A stretch of 64,000 nt of DNA, taken from assembly GCA_021234155.1 (NCBI GenBank), contig JAJEKV010000002.1, positions 39,235,841 through 39,299,840 on the forward strand, given 5' to 3'. This document shows positions 10,197 through 20,629 of the stretch, piece by piece. The number at the start of each line of letters is the position of its first letter. Position 1 is the stretch's first letter. The position numbers and the translations under genes are program-made. The notes beneath the pieces were generated by a model. It saw only the letters and a program-made list of their open reading frames with translations. It was not told where the DNA came from and made no database searches. The stretch comes from Isoetes taiwanensis. Its lineage: Eukaryota > Streptophyta > Lycopodiopsida > Isoetales > Isoetaceae.

Positions 10197-11156
10197 ATGT
10201 CTCAACAACCGAGTTCGTCTCATCAGCAAGATACTATTTCTCGTCAGACGAGAGAAGGGGCTGATGAAACTGGGCAAGGAGCCAACTTATCCTTGCCGTC
10301 CTCTTTGAGAACTCCAGATGGCTTTGTATTCCCTTCTCTACCTACATTGTCGGAGATTAGGGCACAACAGCTATAGAGAGCAAAGGAACATGCTAGAATA
10401 AATGAAGCGCGTGCAAAAGAGCTGTTGAGGTTGAGGGCAATGGCAGAAGTGGCCAAGAAAGAAGGTGTCACAATTACAGAGGTGCATGGAGTTGCATGTG
10501 ACATGAGCCCAGGTTGTTGCCCGCATGGAGCGGATTATGAGGATATCGAGGCCAATATAGACGCCAAACAGTTTGACGTCGACTGGCCAAGCAGGAGAGC
10601 AGGTAAGTATAAGGCATATGACTGCAAGATCCCTGAAGTCTGAGCTAAAGCTTTGGAGAGGTGGGTCCAAGTGAAAGGAACGATGATAAAAAACCATGAA
10701 TTCAGCAAGACGTTTGCCAAGCAAGTGTACTATGAGATTGTGAAAGGGGAGCCCGTAAATTATGCTAGTAGAAAATGGAAACAAGGAAGCGGTAGTGGTA
10801 GCAGCAAGAGAGTGAAGCTCGCGAACGATTCTGAAAGCGCTCTTGGTGATGAAACCGTGACTATAATCTATTTGCTTCAAGATGCCATAAAACTTTTAGA
10901 TGTGGCGGGGGTTGCAGCAGCAGGTGCAGTGACAGAAAAGGTGGATCAGTTAGAGAATGAAAGAAGTCGAAATCTTACTCTGTCGAATCAACTTGCAGCT
11001 TTGGGTAGGGAAAACGCGCATCCTTCGTCTGTTGTAGTAATCAACTCTAACTCAGATGGGGTGGCGGCGCATATTCGCTCACAGAGCCAATTCATCAAAG
11101 CAGGTCTTAAAGAAGACCATAGCTGTTGGGGTCTTGATCTTTTCCTCTGCATCTGA
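10197..11156 (+). pseudogene. Third hAT cargo gene, unknown nuclear-type protein, two in-frame stops
   Basis: One frame runs from ATG at 10197 to a stop ending at 11156 (about 319 codons) and is broken only by TAG at 10374-10376 and TGA at 10641-10643. The absence of any frameshift over 960 bp suggests a gene that was coding until recently. The N-terminus is Gln/Ser-rich. A helical Ala/Lys/Arg stretch (AKEHARINEARAKELLRLR) follows, then a Cys/His-containing segment (CDMSPGCCPHGADYED), a Lys/Arg patch (SSKRVKLANDSE) that could be a nuclear signal, and a coiled-coil-like tail (VDQLENERSRNLTLSNQL). I recognise no family. It follows the kinase by about 280 bp, same strand. It might be an accessory DNA-binding or regulatory protein of the transposon, by analogy with TnpA-like partners in other plant elements; that is inference only. 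Confidence 0.55.
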
Positions 11157-11332
11157 GTAGAGGACTCGGCCTCTGGGTTCATGTGCGGCTCTGCTTCTAG
11201 CCTAGGTCCTTCTTTGGGGCTCATGTGAGGCTCTGCTTCTAGTTTAAGTCCTTCTAACTCTTGTGGATTCATAGCAGCTTTAGAAGAAACTGTGTAGCTA
11301 GCAATATGCCAACAGTAGCAAAGCAGGAACAA
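10988..11332 (-). CDS. ORF with a 39-bp repeat, antisense to the third cargo gene, doubtful
   Basis: A 114-codon minus-strand frame converges on the third cargo gene. Its centre repeats LEAEPHM twice (LKLEAEPHMSPKEG and RLEAEPHMNPE), from a 39-bp tandem duplication near 11180-11260. The repeat alone can keep the frame open. It could be an acidic peptide exon, but the overlap with the plus-strand gene makes coding use doubtful. Confidence 0.2.
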   Translation of the reverse strand: MFLLCYCWHIASYTVSSKAAMNPQELEGLKLEAEPHMSPKEGPRLEAEPHMNPEAESSTQMQRKRSRPQQLWSSLRPALMNWLCERICAATPSELELITTTDEGCAFSLPKAAS

Positions 11333-11339
11333 TACCTAA

Positions 11340-12393
11340 ATGTCTGGGGGAAAAAAAAACCCACTTTAGTGAGTGTCAATAAGCTGTGAAATAGTTCATT
11401 AAGATTCTAGTAAACTACTGAGCTTCAAGTTTGACGGTTAAACCCTAAACCCTACTAAATTTCAAGTTGACGGTTATAGGCACCCTATGGTTAATCTACT
11501 GAGTTTGACGGTTCACGGTTATAGGAAATGCATTTTTCTCATTCTCTTCAACAAGTTTAACTTATGATCTGACCCAGCTACTGACTCCATGAGGAAACTC
11601 CCTCATAGAGGTTGGCACTCAACTGCATTTGACCGCCTGGCAAACTCACGAATATTTAATGAAATATACGCCAATCCCTATATTAGTGTTGGACTTTCGT
11701 CAACAACACCGTCAGAGAATAGGGTATATCTCATTAAAATATCCTTCTGACCTTCTTTAAGAGTACAACACCCACCTTTCGAAACCGCATGACCGAAGCC
11801 AACAAGCTGCACCAGGAGAGGGCTATACACCTCGATGAAAGGTTGACCCTAGCAATCCTCGACATCAGCAATGACACCCACCCTCGGCATGGCACAATTC
11901 AATATGGTACACCAGGCGAGGATCACTGCCGAAACTCTAAAACCTAATCTCTCTTAATCAACTCCCTAACTGCTACATTTGTCGATAAAAAGAGAGGGCA
12001 ACTAAATTTCTAATTCTTATTTTTTTCTTTTGTTTTTCTTTTATTGTTTTTTTTTCTCGTTATTTTATTGTTTCTGTTTTATTGTTTCTCTTTCTTTTTT
12101 TCTCATTATTTTCTCTACGAAAATCAGTCTGGATTCGTCCATAGAACAAGACGCTCACCATCGTCACGCCCCCCGATGGAGGGGGGCAACAGACAAGGGC
12201 CTCACTATGGAGGAACCCTAGACCTACTATAAAAGAAACAACAACAAAAAACTAACTAAGTTTGGCTAGAAACTAAGAAAAAAGTAAAAAAAAAAAGGCA
12301 AAGGGGCACAGGTTGTGGAGCAGGGCGCAGAAGGTTTACCTTGTTCTGCGCAAAAAAACTGAAACAGCGTCTCGTTATATATAAAAAAAAAAA
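11340..12393. other. hAT right interior: no gene; partial echo of the kinase 3' end; pyrimidine tract
   Basis: Near 11566-11600 the text resembles the end of the kinase gene around 9818-9850 (both read close to TGATCTGAMCCAGCTACTGA), suggesting a duplicated kinase tail. Nearby, ACGGTT-type short repeats occur at 11430-11525. A T/C-rich tract spans about 12015-12115. No protein-like frame is seen. Confidence 0.4.
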
Positions 12394-12589
12394 TTCGCGT
12401 AAGCGAAAACTACTGTTTTGCTTACGCGAAAACCCTTTCCCGTAAGCGAAACCTTCAAAACAGCTTACCCGAACAAAAAAAAGTTTCGCGTAAGCGAAAC
12501 CTAAAAGTTTCGCGTAAGCGAAAATTAAGCTTTCGCTTACGCTAAAAGATTTTCGCGTAAGCGAACCTGAAGGTTTCGCTTACGCGAAT
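12394..12589. repeat. Right subterminal motif array, GCGTAAGCGAAA in both orientations
   Basis: About nine copies of the left-end motif occur in both orientations, such as TTTCGCGTAAGCGAAACC and GGTTTCGCTTACGCG. They show that the left and right ends belong to one element and are the likely transposase binding sites. Confidence 0.85.
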
Positions 12590-12694
12590 TTTTTTTTTTC
12601 GGCCGGCAGGTTAAAAATACGAAAAATATGTATTTAACCTAAAAATATGTATTTTTTGACTTTATATGTCTGGAAAAATAATTTCGTACGTACA

Positions 12695-12707
12695 GAACCT
12701 ATCCCTG
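12695..12707 (-). repeat. hAT right terminal inverted repeat
   Basis: GAACCTATCCCTG is the inverted partner of the left end, with a single mismatch over 13 bases. Past these bases the match weakens, as usual for the short hAT repeats. Confidence 0.9.
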
Positions 12708-12715
12708 ATTGGAGA
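12708..12715. repeat. Right target-site duplication of the hAT element (ATTGGAGA)
   Basis: An exact copy of 3096-3103 directly follows the right terminus. Confidence 0.93.
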
Positions 12716-14057
12716 GACGCTGTGATGGACGCCATATAGGATCCTGATGCAATTTTCTTCATAACTTCTAGCTCGAGTGTCAGATTCGGGTGTTTTTTAG
12801 TGAATTGGAAGGCTAGAACCCTCGGTGTGTAGCCCATATAGTGATGATGGGCCTAGCTGGGCTAGATTTGGAGTTTACAAATTTTAGCCATCATGGAAAA
12901 TCCTAGTTTGCCAGCTTGTGGATCATGTTTGAAAGCAAAGAAAGTGGTAGGTGATGCTTTTGCTTCTTCTTTTACACATGATATGAATTCTCCTTTGCTG
13001 TCTGAGTCTATATCATCAGCCTCTTTTAATGAGGATCAACATTCTCCTCTTCAGGACATTGCTTACAAGCAAGAATTATTGGAAGTATGATGGTCTACTC
13101 TATGTATGAAAAAGCTTACACGTTGTAAGAATAGATCAGCTCCTCATGCTGCTCTAATTCACTCTGTAGCTCCAATTTCTACTATGATTGTTGTAGTGGA
13201 TGTCCCTAATTTAGTGGCATTGAGACACCAAGTAGCAGATCAAGTTGCGGTTTTGATTTATGGATGTAGAACTTTGATCTGGTTAAACTTATCCGTTTTG
13301 AATATATAATTATATATTATTCTTCTGTCTCTAGGAAAAGAAAGTAGTATGATTTGCATTATACTGTCATGCCTAGACGAGCAGCCCTGCTCAGTTGGAT
13401 CTGTATTGTATTATGTATTATTATCGAGCATTATTAATAAAGTCTGACGTCCTTAAGAAAAATCCAAGGCAAAAGACAACATGAATGAAGAAGAGAAATT
13501 TTTCGAAGGGATTTACTGTTTACAGCCATAAAATTAGAAATTAGTGGATGTAATGGATAAGACAAGTTCATATTAAACACATATGATGTAGCAGGCCATG
13601 TGGATAGGCTAAAATTCAAGGAATACCTAAGAAAAGGCAAGTCTGCTAATCATAATCGTATGCAATGTAATTATAATACTATTGGCACATGGGGCGTAAT
13701 TCAATAAAAGCCCAATATATATTCTACAGAAAGTCTTTATGGTCTGTTAAGTTTTATAGAAAACCTTTGTTACTCTCGCCCCTTTGACTTTGTCACTCTC
13801 GCCCCTTGGATGTAAAAGCCGTATACGCTTTTCATATGATTGCAATGATTTTCTATCGAGATAATACAAATTTCCTCACAGTGATTATAATCATCCTCTG
13901 TGCCTTTGTCCCCTCCTTTACGAATATGTAGAAAAAGAACAGGGGGTTCCAGGGGGATTTGATATGGATGTAAAAAATAACAATTCCGGAAACCATAGAC
14001 CATATATCCCTAAAACAATTGAATGGGTTATTATAAAAAAAAAATAAAATAAAATAA

Positions 14058-14060
<3 letters not shown>
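12716..14060. other. Flank right of the hAT element, no recognised gene
   Basis: The pre-insertion site continues from 3095 to 12716. Short frames at 12893-13090 (plus strand, with SCLKAKK and LQDIAYKQELLEV) and 12634-12837 (minus strand) have somewhat protein-like composition and could be remnants of a retroelement, but none shows a domain. Nothing else is seen. Confidence 0.3.

Positions 14061-14119
<59 letters not shown>
14061..14119. repeat. CA dinucleotide microsatellite
   Basis: About 29 uninterrupted AC units follow an A-rich AAAAT run. Open frames through it are artefacts of the repeat. Confidence 0.98.
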
Positions 14120-14121
<2 letters not shown>

Positions 14122-14139
14122 TTCAAGATAAAAAATAAT

Positions 14140-14440
14140 CACATTAGTTCACTGAGTATATTGGTTAAAGTAGTCTTATTAGGATATTGAATTATTCTGG
14201 TAGAGGTTCGAGTCCCCGTATTTCATATTCTAAAATCTTAGGCAAACTCGTATAGAGGTTCGATATTCCCTCAATACCTTAGGTGAAATCGTATTTTATA
14301 TTTCAAAATCATAGGCGCTCACAGGCCCCAACATACGATCTGGGTCGTAGAATCGCTGAATCCGAAGACTGTGGTAGTCCAGGGTGGTGGCTGTTTCCAT
14401 TATGGTATTTTAATACAATCTCTCATCCTTAAAAAAAAGA
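14140..14440 (+). mobile_element. tRNA-derived SINE
   Basis: A perfect RNA polymerase III B box, GGTTCGAGTCC, lies at 14205-14215, with an A-box-like TTGGTTAAAGTAG about 40 bases upstream, the spacing found in tRNA genes. The sequence does not fold as a complete tRNA, continues for over 200 bases and ends in CCTTAAAAAAAAG, like a SINE tail. Edges are approximate; target duplications were not identified. Confidence 0.6.
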
Positions 14441-15675
14441 TCCTTAAAGGTTATAATGCTTATAATGAACTTAAAATTCCTGGATGGGTTTTAGTCTAAT
14501 CTAAGCTCATCTTTGGTAAAGCTCTATCTCAAATTTTTAGATCATAAGTGCTTTATAAATTCATGAAGTTTATTGTTTCAAAATGTGAATAGACGATGGC
14601 ATTGCTTTTCAAATTTGAGGTGCCAACGTGGATGAAGTCTAAAAAAATGTGCTAATATTTTTCCAGGGAAATATAGGCTCCCAAATTGGGGGTCGGTTCT
14701 AAGAATCGCTAAGCCAAATACCCTCGCATGGTATTCAGCTCATAAAGTTCAGTTCTACCAGGAAAAATTCTGGCAAAGAGGGATATTCGGCTTATCTAAT
14801 ACATCAAAATTATTCCCTAAGTCAAATACCACACAGATATTCGGCTTTTCTAATTTGCCAGAGTTTATTTGCAAGTCGAATACCTTTGAATTGATTATGC
14901 AAGTCGAATACCTTAAAACTCCCTGCATTCACCATCTATGATGTCATTTCCTGCTATAAAGAGCTCGCAGCTGATCCACTTTGTTCGCAGATCATTCAGC
15001 TCCAACACAAATTCATTTTTTTCAGTCTTAACCTCTTTGTTTTTGTCTTTGAATTGACTATGACACATGCTATGCATTAGATCAAAATATACTTTAAGGA
15101 ATCCTCAACTATTGATTGAGGTCTATTATTTAAGAGGCATCCTTTCCATTTGAAATGCACTCTCAAGATGCTCGTACAAAAGCTCCTTTGTTTGACCTAC
15201 TGGTAAACTTGAAGCATTACACGATGGAAGTCGATCTTTGAGGTATTTGGATGTGCGCTCTTATGCTAGGTAAGTTGCTTCACTCGGTGGGTCTCTGCTT
15301 ATCCGCTGAGGTTTTATTCCTGTCTTGCACGTATACTTGTATTTGACTCTTTGATTAAATAAAGTTTGGCATCCTTCAACAAAAAAAGGGGGGGGGAGGG
15401 GGGGTCCAGGGGTCCGAACCCTTAGAATGAAATATGATCCTAAGCTTAATGTGGAACACTTGTTGGAAGAAATGGAAAGTGACTATAGCAAACCTATGGA
15501 CATTGTATCTGCACCTACATACAGAGGTTAGGAATAAATTTGTGATTTAGACAAGCCTAATACCGAGGTATACTAGAAAAGAAAAAGAAAAGGAAAAGGA
15601 AAAAGAAAAAAGAGGTATTCAACTTATGCAATAGTCGAGGTATTTCGACTTGTAAAATATAGAGTCAATTTAGAT
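14441..15675. other. No gene seen; TTCGGCTT / GGTATTCG-like short repeats
   Basis: Short phrases about AAGTCGAATACC recur irregularly (14720-14930 and again after 15610), suggesting old tandem or dispersed repeats. A G-run sits at 15388-15404. No coding frame of note. Confidence 0.35.
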
Positions 15676-16560
15676 GGTTTTTTTTTTTTTTTTTTGGAGA
15701 AAAGGAAGTTTTTATATTTTATATAATAAAAAAGTACAGAGTACAATGTTTCAAACTTCACAGAGGATTACTACAGGAGCAACTCAACCTCTTCATCCTC
15801 TATGAACTGAAACTTATTCAAATGAGTAACAGCAAAACAAAAGAAGTATAGGATACCTAACAATGGTTAAAGAAACCTGATTCTCAAAATGTTGTGTCTG
15901 AGGTGCATAGTAGAGTGCTGCATTGTCGGGATCACAGATAGCCTAAAGCTAGCTAGGCTTAGTACAAAGCCCAGTATGAGACTCCTCCCCTAAAAGCCCG
16001 GGTGCGGGGATATAGAAGCTCTGTATAGCCCCTAGCTCGGCAATCTCCTTTGAAAAGGTCACCCCTCAAAGGGAGTCTTCCACTTCCATTGTCCCATCAA
16101 GGAGCCCATACATCCTTGATAAATAAGCACATCCATCTTGTTAATCATGGCAACTACCACCAAATACCAGTATACTACTTTTGAAGTAGCATAGAAGACC
16201 CGGTTATACCACCACCACATCCTTTGCACATTTTACTCTTACCGAGATACAAAGAAGTGAAATAAAGAAACAAATCGATTGTAAGAAGAGGTACCGCCCT
16301 CTCTGCTCATAGAAGCACGCCACCGCTTCATGGATTACGGTCTCGGCTTTACTCAAATAAATCACTGTGGAATTGCATCAAATAAAAATCTTTGCATTGT
16401 CGGGGTAGGCAATCCAATTGAAGCTAGCTAGACAAAAAATATGCCCCTTGAGACTCCTCCCTCAAAAGCCGGTGCAAGATGTGTAATCTTCCGCCTACAT
16501 CATATCCCTAGCTCGGCTATTCTATTCAAAACAGATCCAAAGAATTTATTTGCATAAAAC
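15676..16560 (-). mobile_element. Reverse-oriented retroposon remnant with poly(A) tail and duplicated core
   Basis: An 18-base T run at about 15678-15695 would be the poly(A) tail of a minus-strand insertion. Two related blocks follow, near 15920-16030 and 16395-16510. Both contain GCATTGTCGGG, AAGCTAGCTAG and AGACTCCTCCC, so the core is duplicated about 480 bp apart. No reverse transcriptase is readable. A LINE 3' end or SINE cluster is the likeliest source. Confidence 0.45.
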
Positions 16561-17345
16561 TAGAAAGCCCCAAAAGTGCACGAAAGTACCGATGCGTTCT
16601 TAATACACATTTTGTCTTTTCCGCCAAAGAAGAAAGGGTAAGAGTAAATCCAAGATACTTCACGTAAGGCGCAAGACTTTTACCTCTTTAGATGAAGCTT
16701 ACCCCGCACTAAACGGAACATGAGCCCGCTCAGTTTTGATCAATTAAGCCTACATAAATCCCATCCATCCCAGGTTGACCCAGCCTCAAAAGAATCCTTC
16801 GAGAACTGCAAGGAAAGAGTGGGAAATGCAGCCAAGACTGACCCAAAGTTGAAGATCGCCTACAGATTACATCCCTGGAAAAATCTGGAGAAAACCTGTG
16901 ATAATCAATCTTGCGGTTAGAAAGCATCATGGCCTGGCATCCCACTCCAGATCTTTGCTTCATGTCTCGCTGCTAATCCGGAAGCAAGGTGAAGCGGCGG
17001 TAGCCTCACCTCCGCCACCGCCCTAGCCGCTGCCGCTTCCGCTCATCTCCCAATTTAGATGAGTCTAATAGTCGACGTATTCAATTTGTATTGTAAACTA
17101 TAGAGAGTCAATTTAGATGTCTAATAACCCCTTGGGTATTCGACTTATGAAATATGGCGGCGTAATTTTAGACGCGTCTAATACCCCATTTTTTTTAGAA
17201 AGCCATTCCGGCAATGGAGTTTTTCAATTTTTGGAGGTATGCAACTTATGTAATATCTATTTGAACAAAACATAAGAGTATTTTGTAGTTTTTCCCTTGA
17301 GGTATTCGACTTGTGGAATAACCTAGAAATCTGAAACCACGAGGA
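16561..17345. other. No gene seen
   Basis: Frames here (such as 16720-16920) show no domain. GTATTCGACTTGTG-like phrases of the same short-repeat family as 14720-14930 recur near 17080-17320. Confidence 0.35.
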
Positions 17346-17348
17346 TAA

Positions 17349-18000
17349 GGGTGCCTTCACACCTGCGATTAGGTTAAGGTTAAGTTAATTTTGACCTTTA
17401 AGTTAAGTTAGTGTTAACTGGATCCTCCTGCCTTCAGACCAAACTTAGTTAAGGATTCCCGTTAAAATTAACCTAACGACAGTTCCATGAAATGCATTCG
17501 CACATGCCCAATTTAAGTTATCCTTTAAATTAACATAAAGACAACATGTTCATACATGCCTCGTTAAGTTACCTTAAGTTATCATTAAAATGGCCTTAAC
17601 TGACCTTAAAGTGACCTCTTAAGGTCACTTTAACTTTTAGTGTATTTTTTGAATTGGGTTAATTTTGTGTTAATTTTACTAACTTAACCCAACATAGTGC
17701 GAACATAATTTTTGTTAACATTTTTATTTAAAAAAGTTAACTCACACTTAACTGAAATTCTTAACCCAATGCTAACTTAACTAGCAGTGCGAACGAAACT
17801 TTTACTTAAAAAATAAATTTGTCCTAAGTTAAAGGTGGGAACATAGTGCCAACATAATTTCCGTTAACATTTTCATTAAAAAAAGTTATGTGACACTTAA
17901 CTAAAATTCTTAACCCAATGCTAACTTAACTAGTGTGCGAATGAAACTTGTGTTAAAAATTAAAATTTATCTTAACTTAACGGCGGGTGCGAAGGTACTC
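17349..18000. mobile_element. Harbinger/Tourist-like MITE, TAA target duplication
   Basis: The element starts GGGTGCCTTCACACCTGCG and ends with the complement of GAGTACCTTCGCACCCGCC, so the termini are inverted with a few mismatches. TAA flanks both sides (17346-17348 and 18001-18003), the duplication of PIF/Harbinger elements. The 652-bp interior has no coding frame and is built from TTAACTTAA-rich repeats with a period of about 150 bp (ACATAGTGCGAACATAA at about 17692 and again at about 17842). It lies 3' of the MSBP gene. Confidence 0.75.
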
Positions 18001-18372
18001 TAATACCCCCATGAGTCTAATACCCTTTCTAGATTCCAACCACAAATCCGGAGCCAATAAATGCATCAAGTATTTTTACTTCTTGTTAAAGAGTTGCAGT
18101 ACGACATCATGCCATTAAAACACGACCATTATAGAATTAGCACTTATATTAGTATCGAAGAATATACTTATCCATATTGAATTTTTATTTTTCCAGCATC
18201 AGTCTAGCAAAATGTTAATTGGACCAGGGCTATATATTGTGACAAAAGAAGTAGTTCCACATATTTTCTCGCCATTCCAATGGTACATTCTCAATATAGA
18301 TAGATTGTCTTGTAACCATTTTGTTGGAAGAACACTCCGGTTTCTGGAAACAATATTATTGAAAGCCAAATC

Positions 18373-19563
18373 TTATTCTGTACTAACCTCTGGATTCTTG
18401 GGGACATCATTGGTATCAACACTGGAATCCTTCTTGACTATTTGTCCCACTTTCACATATTTGCTCTCAAACTTGTATTCCCAATCTGAAAGTACATCCA
18501 GTTCATATGAATTCAAGCCTTCAAGGTTTCCATTCAGGTCTTCTTCCTCAAAAGACATTTTAGCCAATGCTCGGCTGGCATCCTTTCCTGCGAACAGCGC
18601 ATATGGTCCACCGGGCCCATAAAATCCCCTGCACATATGAAAGGATGAGTATTTATAATAGGATAACGCCACTGAACCAGCTGCTTGAAGAATCTAGGAA
18701 AAATAAGACATGCAGTTATTACATACAAAGAATGCACTGGATAAGATAGGCCTATTTTTCTAAGATAAACCACGAAGGCAATTTATACATGTTAATGTAA
18801 TGCAGGAAAGAAAACCGTAGCCATAAAATGTAATTCTGAGTGATAGGCCATATAATAAAATATCTAAGAGCTAGTAAAACATGCTGCCTCAGCCTGCAAA
18901 AACTAAATCTGAAACTAGTAGCCATAAGGACACTGTGATGTATAGTTGAGCTTAATGTATAAATTTGCAACGACAACATTCTTCCTTGTAGTGCTAAATG
19001 ATGTAAAGTTCTACACAATGCATCCTTTCTGTGCATATGGCTACAAAAAATTGACGTTTAACACAGATCTCAAAATGTACAGATTCCTGATAATAGATGT
19101 AACGGCATGTAGGCATGATCTTTTTCCGAGGATCCATTGCAAGATTAATAAAACAATTCTTGTAGAAAGCGAAGTAATACAGAGGCCGACTCAACACGTT
19201 CCCATCAAAGATGATGCAATTTTGGGGCAAAACACTGCTGAAAATGGTGTTGCAAACCTACGAAAAGAAAATGAAAAGGACATACCTGGACATAGTAACA
19301 TCGTAAATCTTCCCTTTGATGGCCATAAGCAGAGGTTTTCCTTCAGTATTGCCGTCATAATCCCGAAGCTCCTCTTCAGTTACATCACCAAGCTGGGCAG
19401 GGGGAGGCGGGGGGACATATTTTGGGGCAGGAGGAGGGCTTGCAAACCATCCCGATACTACATAATAAAATGCGAATGCAACAGCGACAAGGGTAAAAAA
19501 GGTGCCTGCTGAAAATCCCGTGTATGTTGGAATAGCCGCTAGCAAATCGGACACAAGCGCCAT
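18373..19563 (-). CDS. MSBP: Membrane steroid-binding protein (MAPR family, cytochrome b5-like), two exons
   Basis: Plant MSBPs are membrane-anchored haem/steroid-binding proteins of the endomembrane system, related to PGRMC1. Exon 1 (19563-19286) encodes a short N-terminus, one membrane helix (TFFTLVAVAFAFYYVVSGWF), a proline-rich linker and the start of the cytochrome b5-like domain (VTEEELRDYDG, LLMAIKGKIYDVTMS). The donor CCAG|GTATGT and acceptor GTGCAG|GGG join in phase to exon 2 (18628-18373), which gives GFYGPGGPYALFAGKDASR and SDWEYKFESKYVKVG, the family signature. ATG at 19563 is preferred over TTG at 19581 because the family begins with MAL. The product is about 177 residues against roughly 220 in Arabidopsis MSBP1. 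A donor-like GAG|GTTAGT just before the stop could splice to TTGCTAG|ACTGATG near 18205 and give another short tail. This is the only apparently intact host gene in the window. Confidence 0.9.
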
Positions 19564-19731
19564 AGCTGGACCTAAACTCAAAGCTCTTCCGGTCCTTGAT
19601 GTGGACTAAAAGAAAAGTGAAGGGTTGGTGTCAATGTTTCCCTTCATTCAAAACAAGTTGAATTTATATTTTAATCTACTTTTAGCGACCATAATGCCGT
19701 GTGGAGACCAATTGAGATCCTTCCACTCTTA

Positions 19732-20481
19732 GGCCCTTTTTCCACGGCAAGGTTGTCTTAAAATTTTCGAAGTTTGATTGGGCCACTTCACCAAATAAGA
19801 CTCAAGAGCTTTTCCACGGAGGGTTTTGCGACATGTCTCATTTACATACCGCAGTTTTCTTTGTCCGTTTTCTTAGGAAACCCCCACATTTTGCGACATC
19901 AACTCTCTTGTTGCCGTAGAAGAAGGGAAGTAAAAAAAAAAAGATTTTCTGGGAAGTTCGAACATCCTGGATGCGTCCCTGCTTGGAAGCATGCATCAAA
20001 TTCATCTTGAAATTCATACTTGGCATCTTCGATTTGATTCGATTCATGCTTGGAGCATCTTAGATTTTCTGGAAGGTCGTTTTTTGGTTTAGGGTTTGTT
20101 GAACTATGAACAGCATGAAGGGGCTGCCCTGAAATCGCAGAGATTCGAAGCTCTTGCAGAGGATTTGCAGGTCGGATTCTCAGCTCTTGAAGCTCCTGCA
20201 GGTCGAAATTGCAGACCCGAAGTTCTTGTAGGTCGTATTTCCAGCTTTCTCATTTATCTTGCTGCAGCAGGTCTTTGCTCCAAGAACTGGAAAATGGTCA
20301 TGCAGCAGGTCTGTGGAAAACCAATATTTTAAAACACAATTTATCTTAATAGTACATGTCTTAAATTTGAGTAATGGAAAATCGATCTCTTTAGGACGTG
20401 ACATGGAGCTGAGATGGATCCCAAAGGGTGTCTTATAGAAATGTGACAGCCATAGAATAAGGCTGCTATGGAAAAAGGGCC
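19732..20481. mobile_element. Tourist-like MITE upstream of MSBP, TTA duplication
   Basis: The termini GGCCCTTTTTCCACGGCA and, inverted, GGCCCTTTTTCCATAGCAG frame a 750-bp interior without a gene. TTA flanks both sides (19729-19731 and 20482-20484). A stretch at about 20148-20245 repeats GAAGCTCTTGCAGG-like units. The left end is only 166 bp from the MSBP start codon, so the promoter of that gene must lie partly inside or against this element. Confidence 0.75.
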
Positions 20482-20484
20482 TTA

Positions 20485-20626
20485 GGCTGGATTCACATGC
20501 ACCATCGCGGCCTTCCCCGTCGTGTAAAATGCCACGCCCTTTTACGCCCACCATCGCTGACCATCATCAATTTGCAAAGGGTATAATAGGGCCCCTCTCC
20601 GACCATTGTTGCATGTGAACCCGCTC
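20485..20626. mobile_element. Second Tourist-like MITE abutting the first, TTA duplication
   Basis: The element is 142 bp with termini GGCTGGATTCACATGCACCA and, inverted, GAGCGGGTTCACATGCAACA. TTA lies on each side (20482-20484, shared with the neighbouring MITE, and 20627-20629). The TTCACA core resembles the ends of the MITE at 17349, so the two may share a transposase family. Confidence 0.75.
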
Positions 20627-20629
20627 TTA

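Larger units (their letters stand above)
3104..12707 (+). mobile_element. 9.6-kb hAT transposon with cargo genes (protein kinase and an unknown protein)
   Basis: The element is 9604 bp and is flanked by the exact 8-bp duplication ATTGGAGA. Its ends are inverted repeats: CAGGGATAAGTTC on the left and, reverse-complemented, CAGGGATAGGTTC on the right (12 of 13 match). Just inside each end lies an array of GCGTAAGCGAAA motifs in both orientations. Inside, all in plus orientation, are a BED/DUF659/hATC transposase (3935-6473), a divergent kinase gene (8522-9920) and a third gene (10197-11156), together with several hairpins. Autonomous plant hAT elements are usually about 3-5 kb with the transposase alone, so roughly 6 kb here is extra. 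Every gene carries one or a few small lesions, so the copy is probably immobile on its own. No nested element boundary was found around the cargo, which argues that termini and cargo moved together; other copies would be needed to prove it. Confidence 0.9.

Noticed and set aside
10374-10643. Stop codons in the third cargo gene being removed by RNA editing
   Set aside because: U-to-C editing in plants is known in organelles, and this is a nuclear transposon; decay is simpler.
12634-12837. hAT insertion splitting the LINE at 950-2979, with its 5' part right of 12716
   Set aside because: The text right of the element does not continue the endonuclease, and the LINE homology already stops near 2980.
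13853-14142. Cys/Val repeat frames through the CA tract
   Set aside because: They exist only because of the CA microsatellite.
14160-14232. Complete tRNA gene
   Set aside because: Only the A and B boxes fit; the acceptor and anticodon stems do not form, so a SINE is the better explanation.
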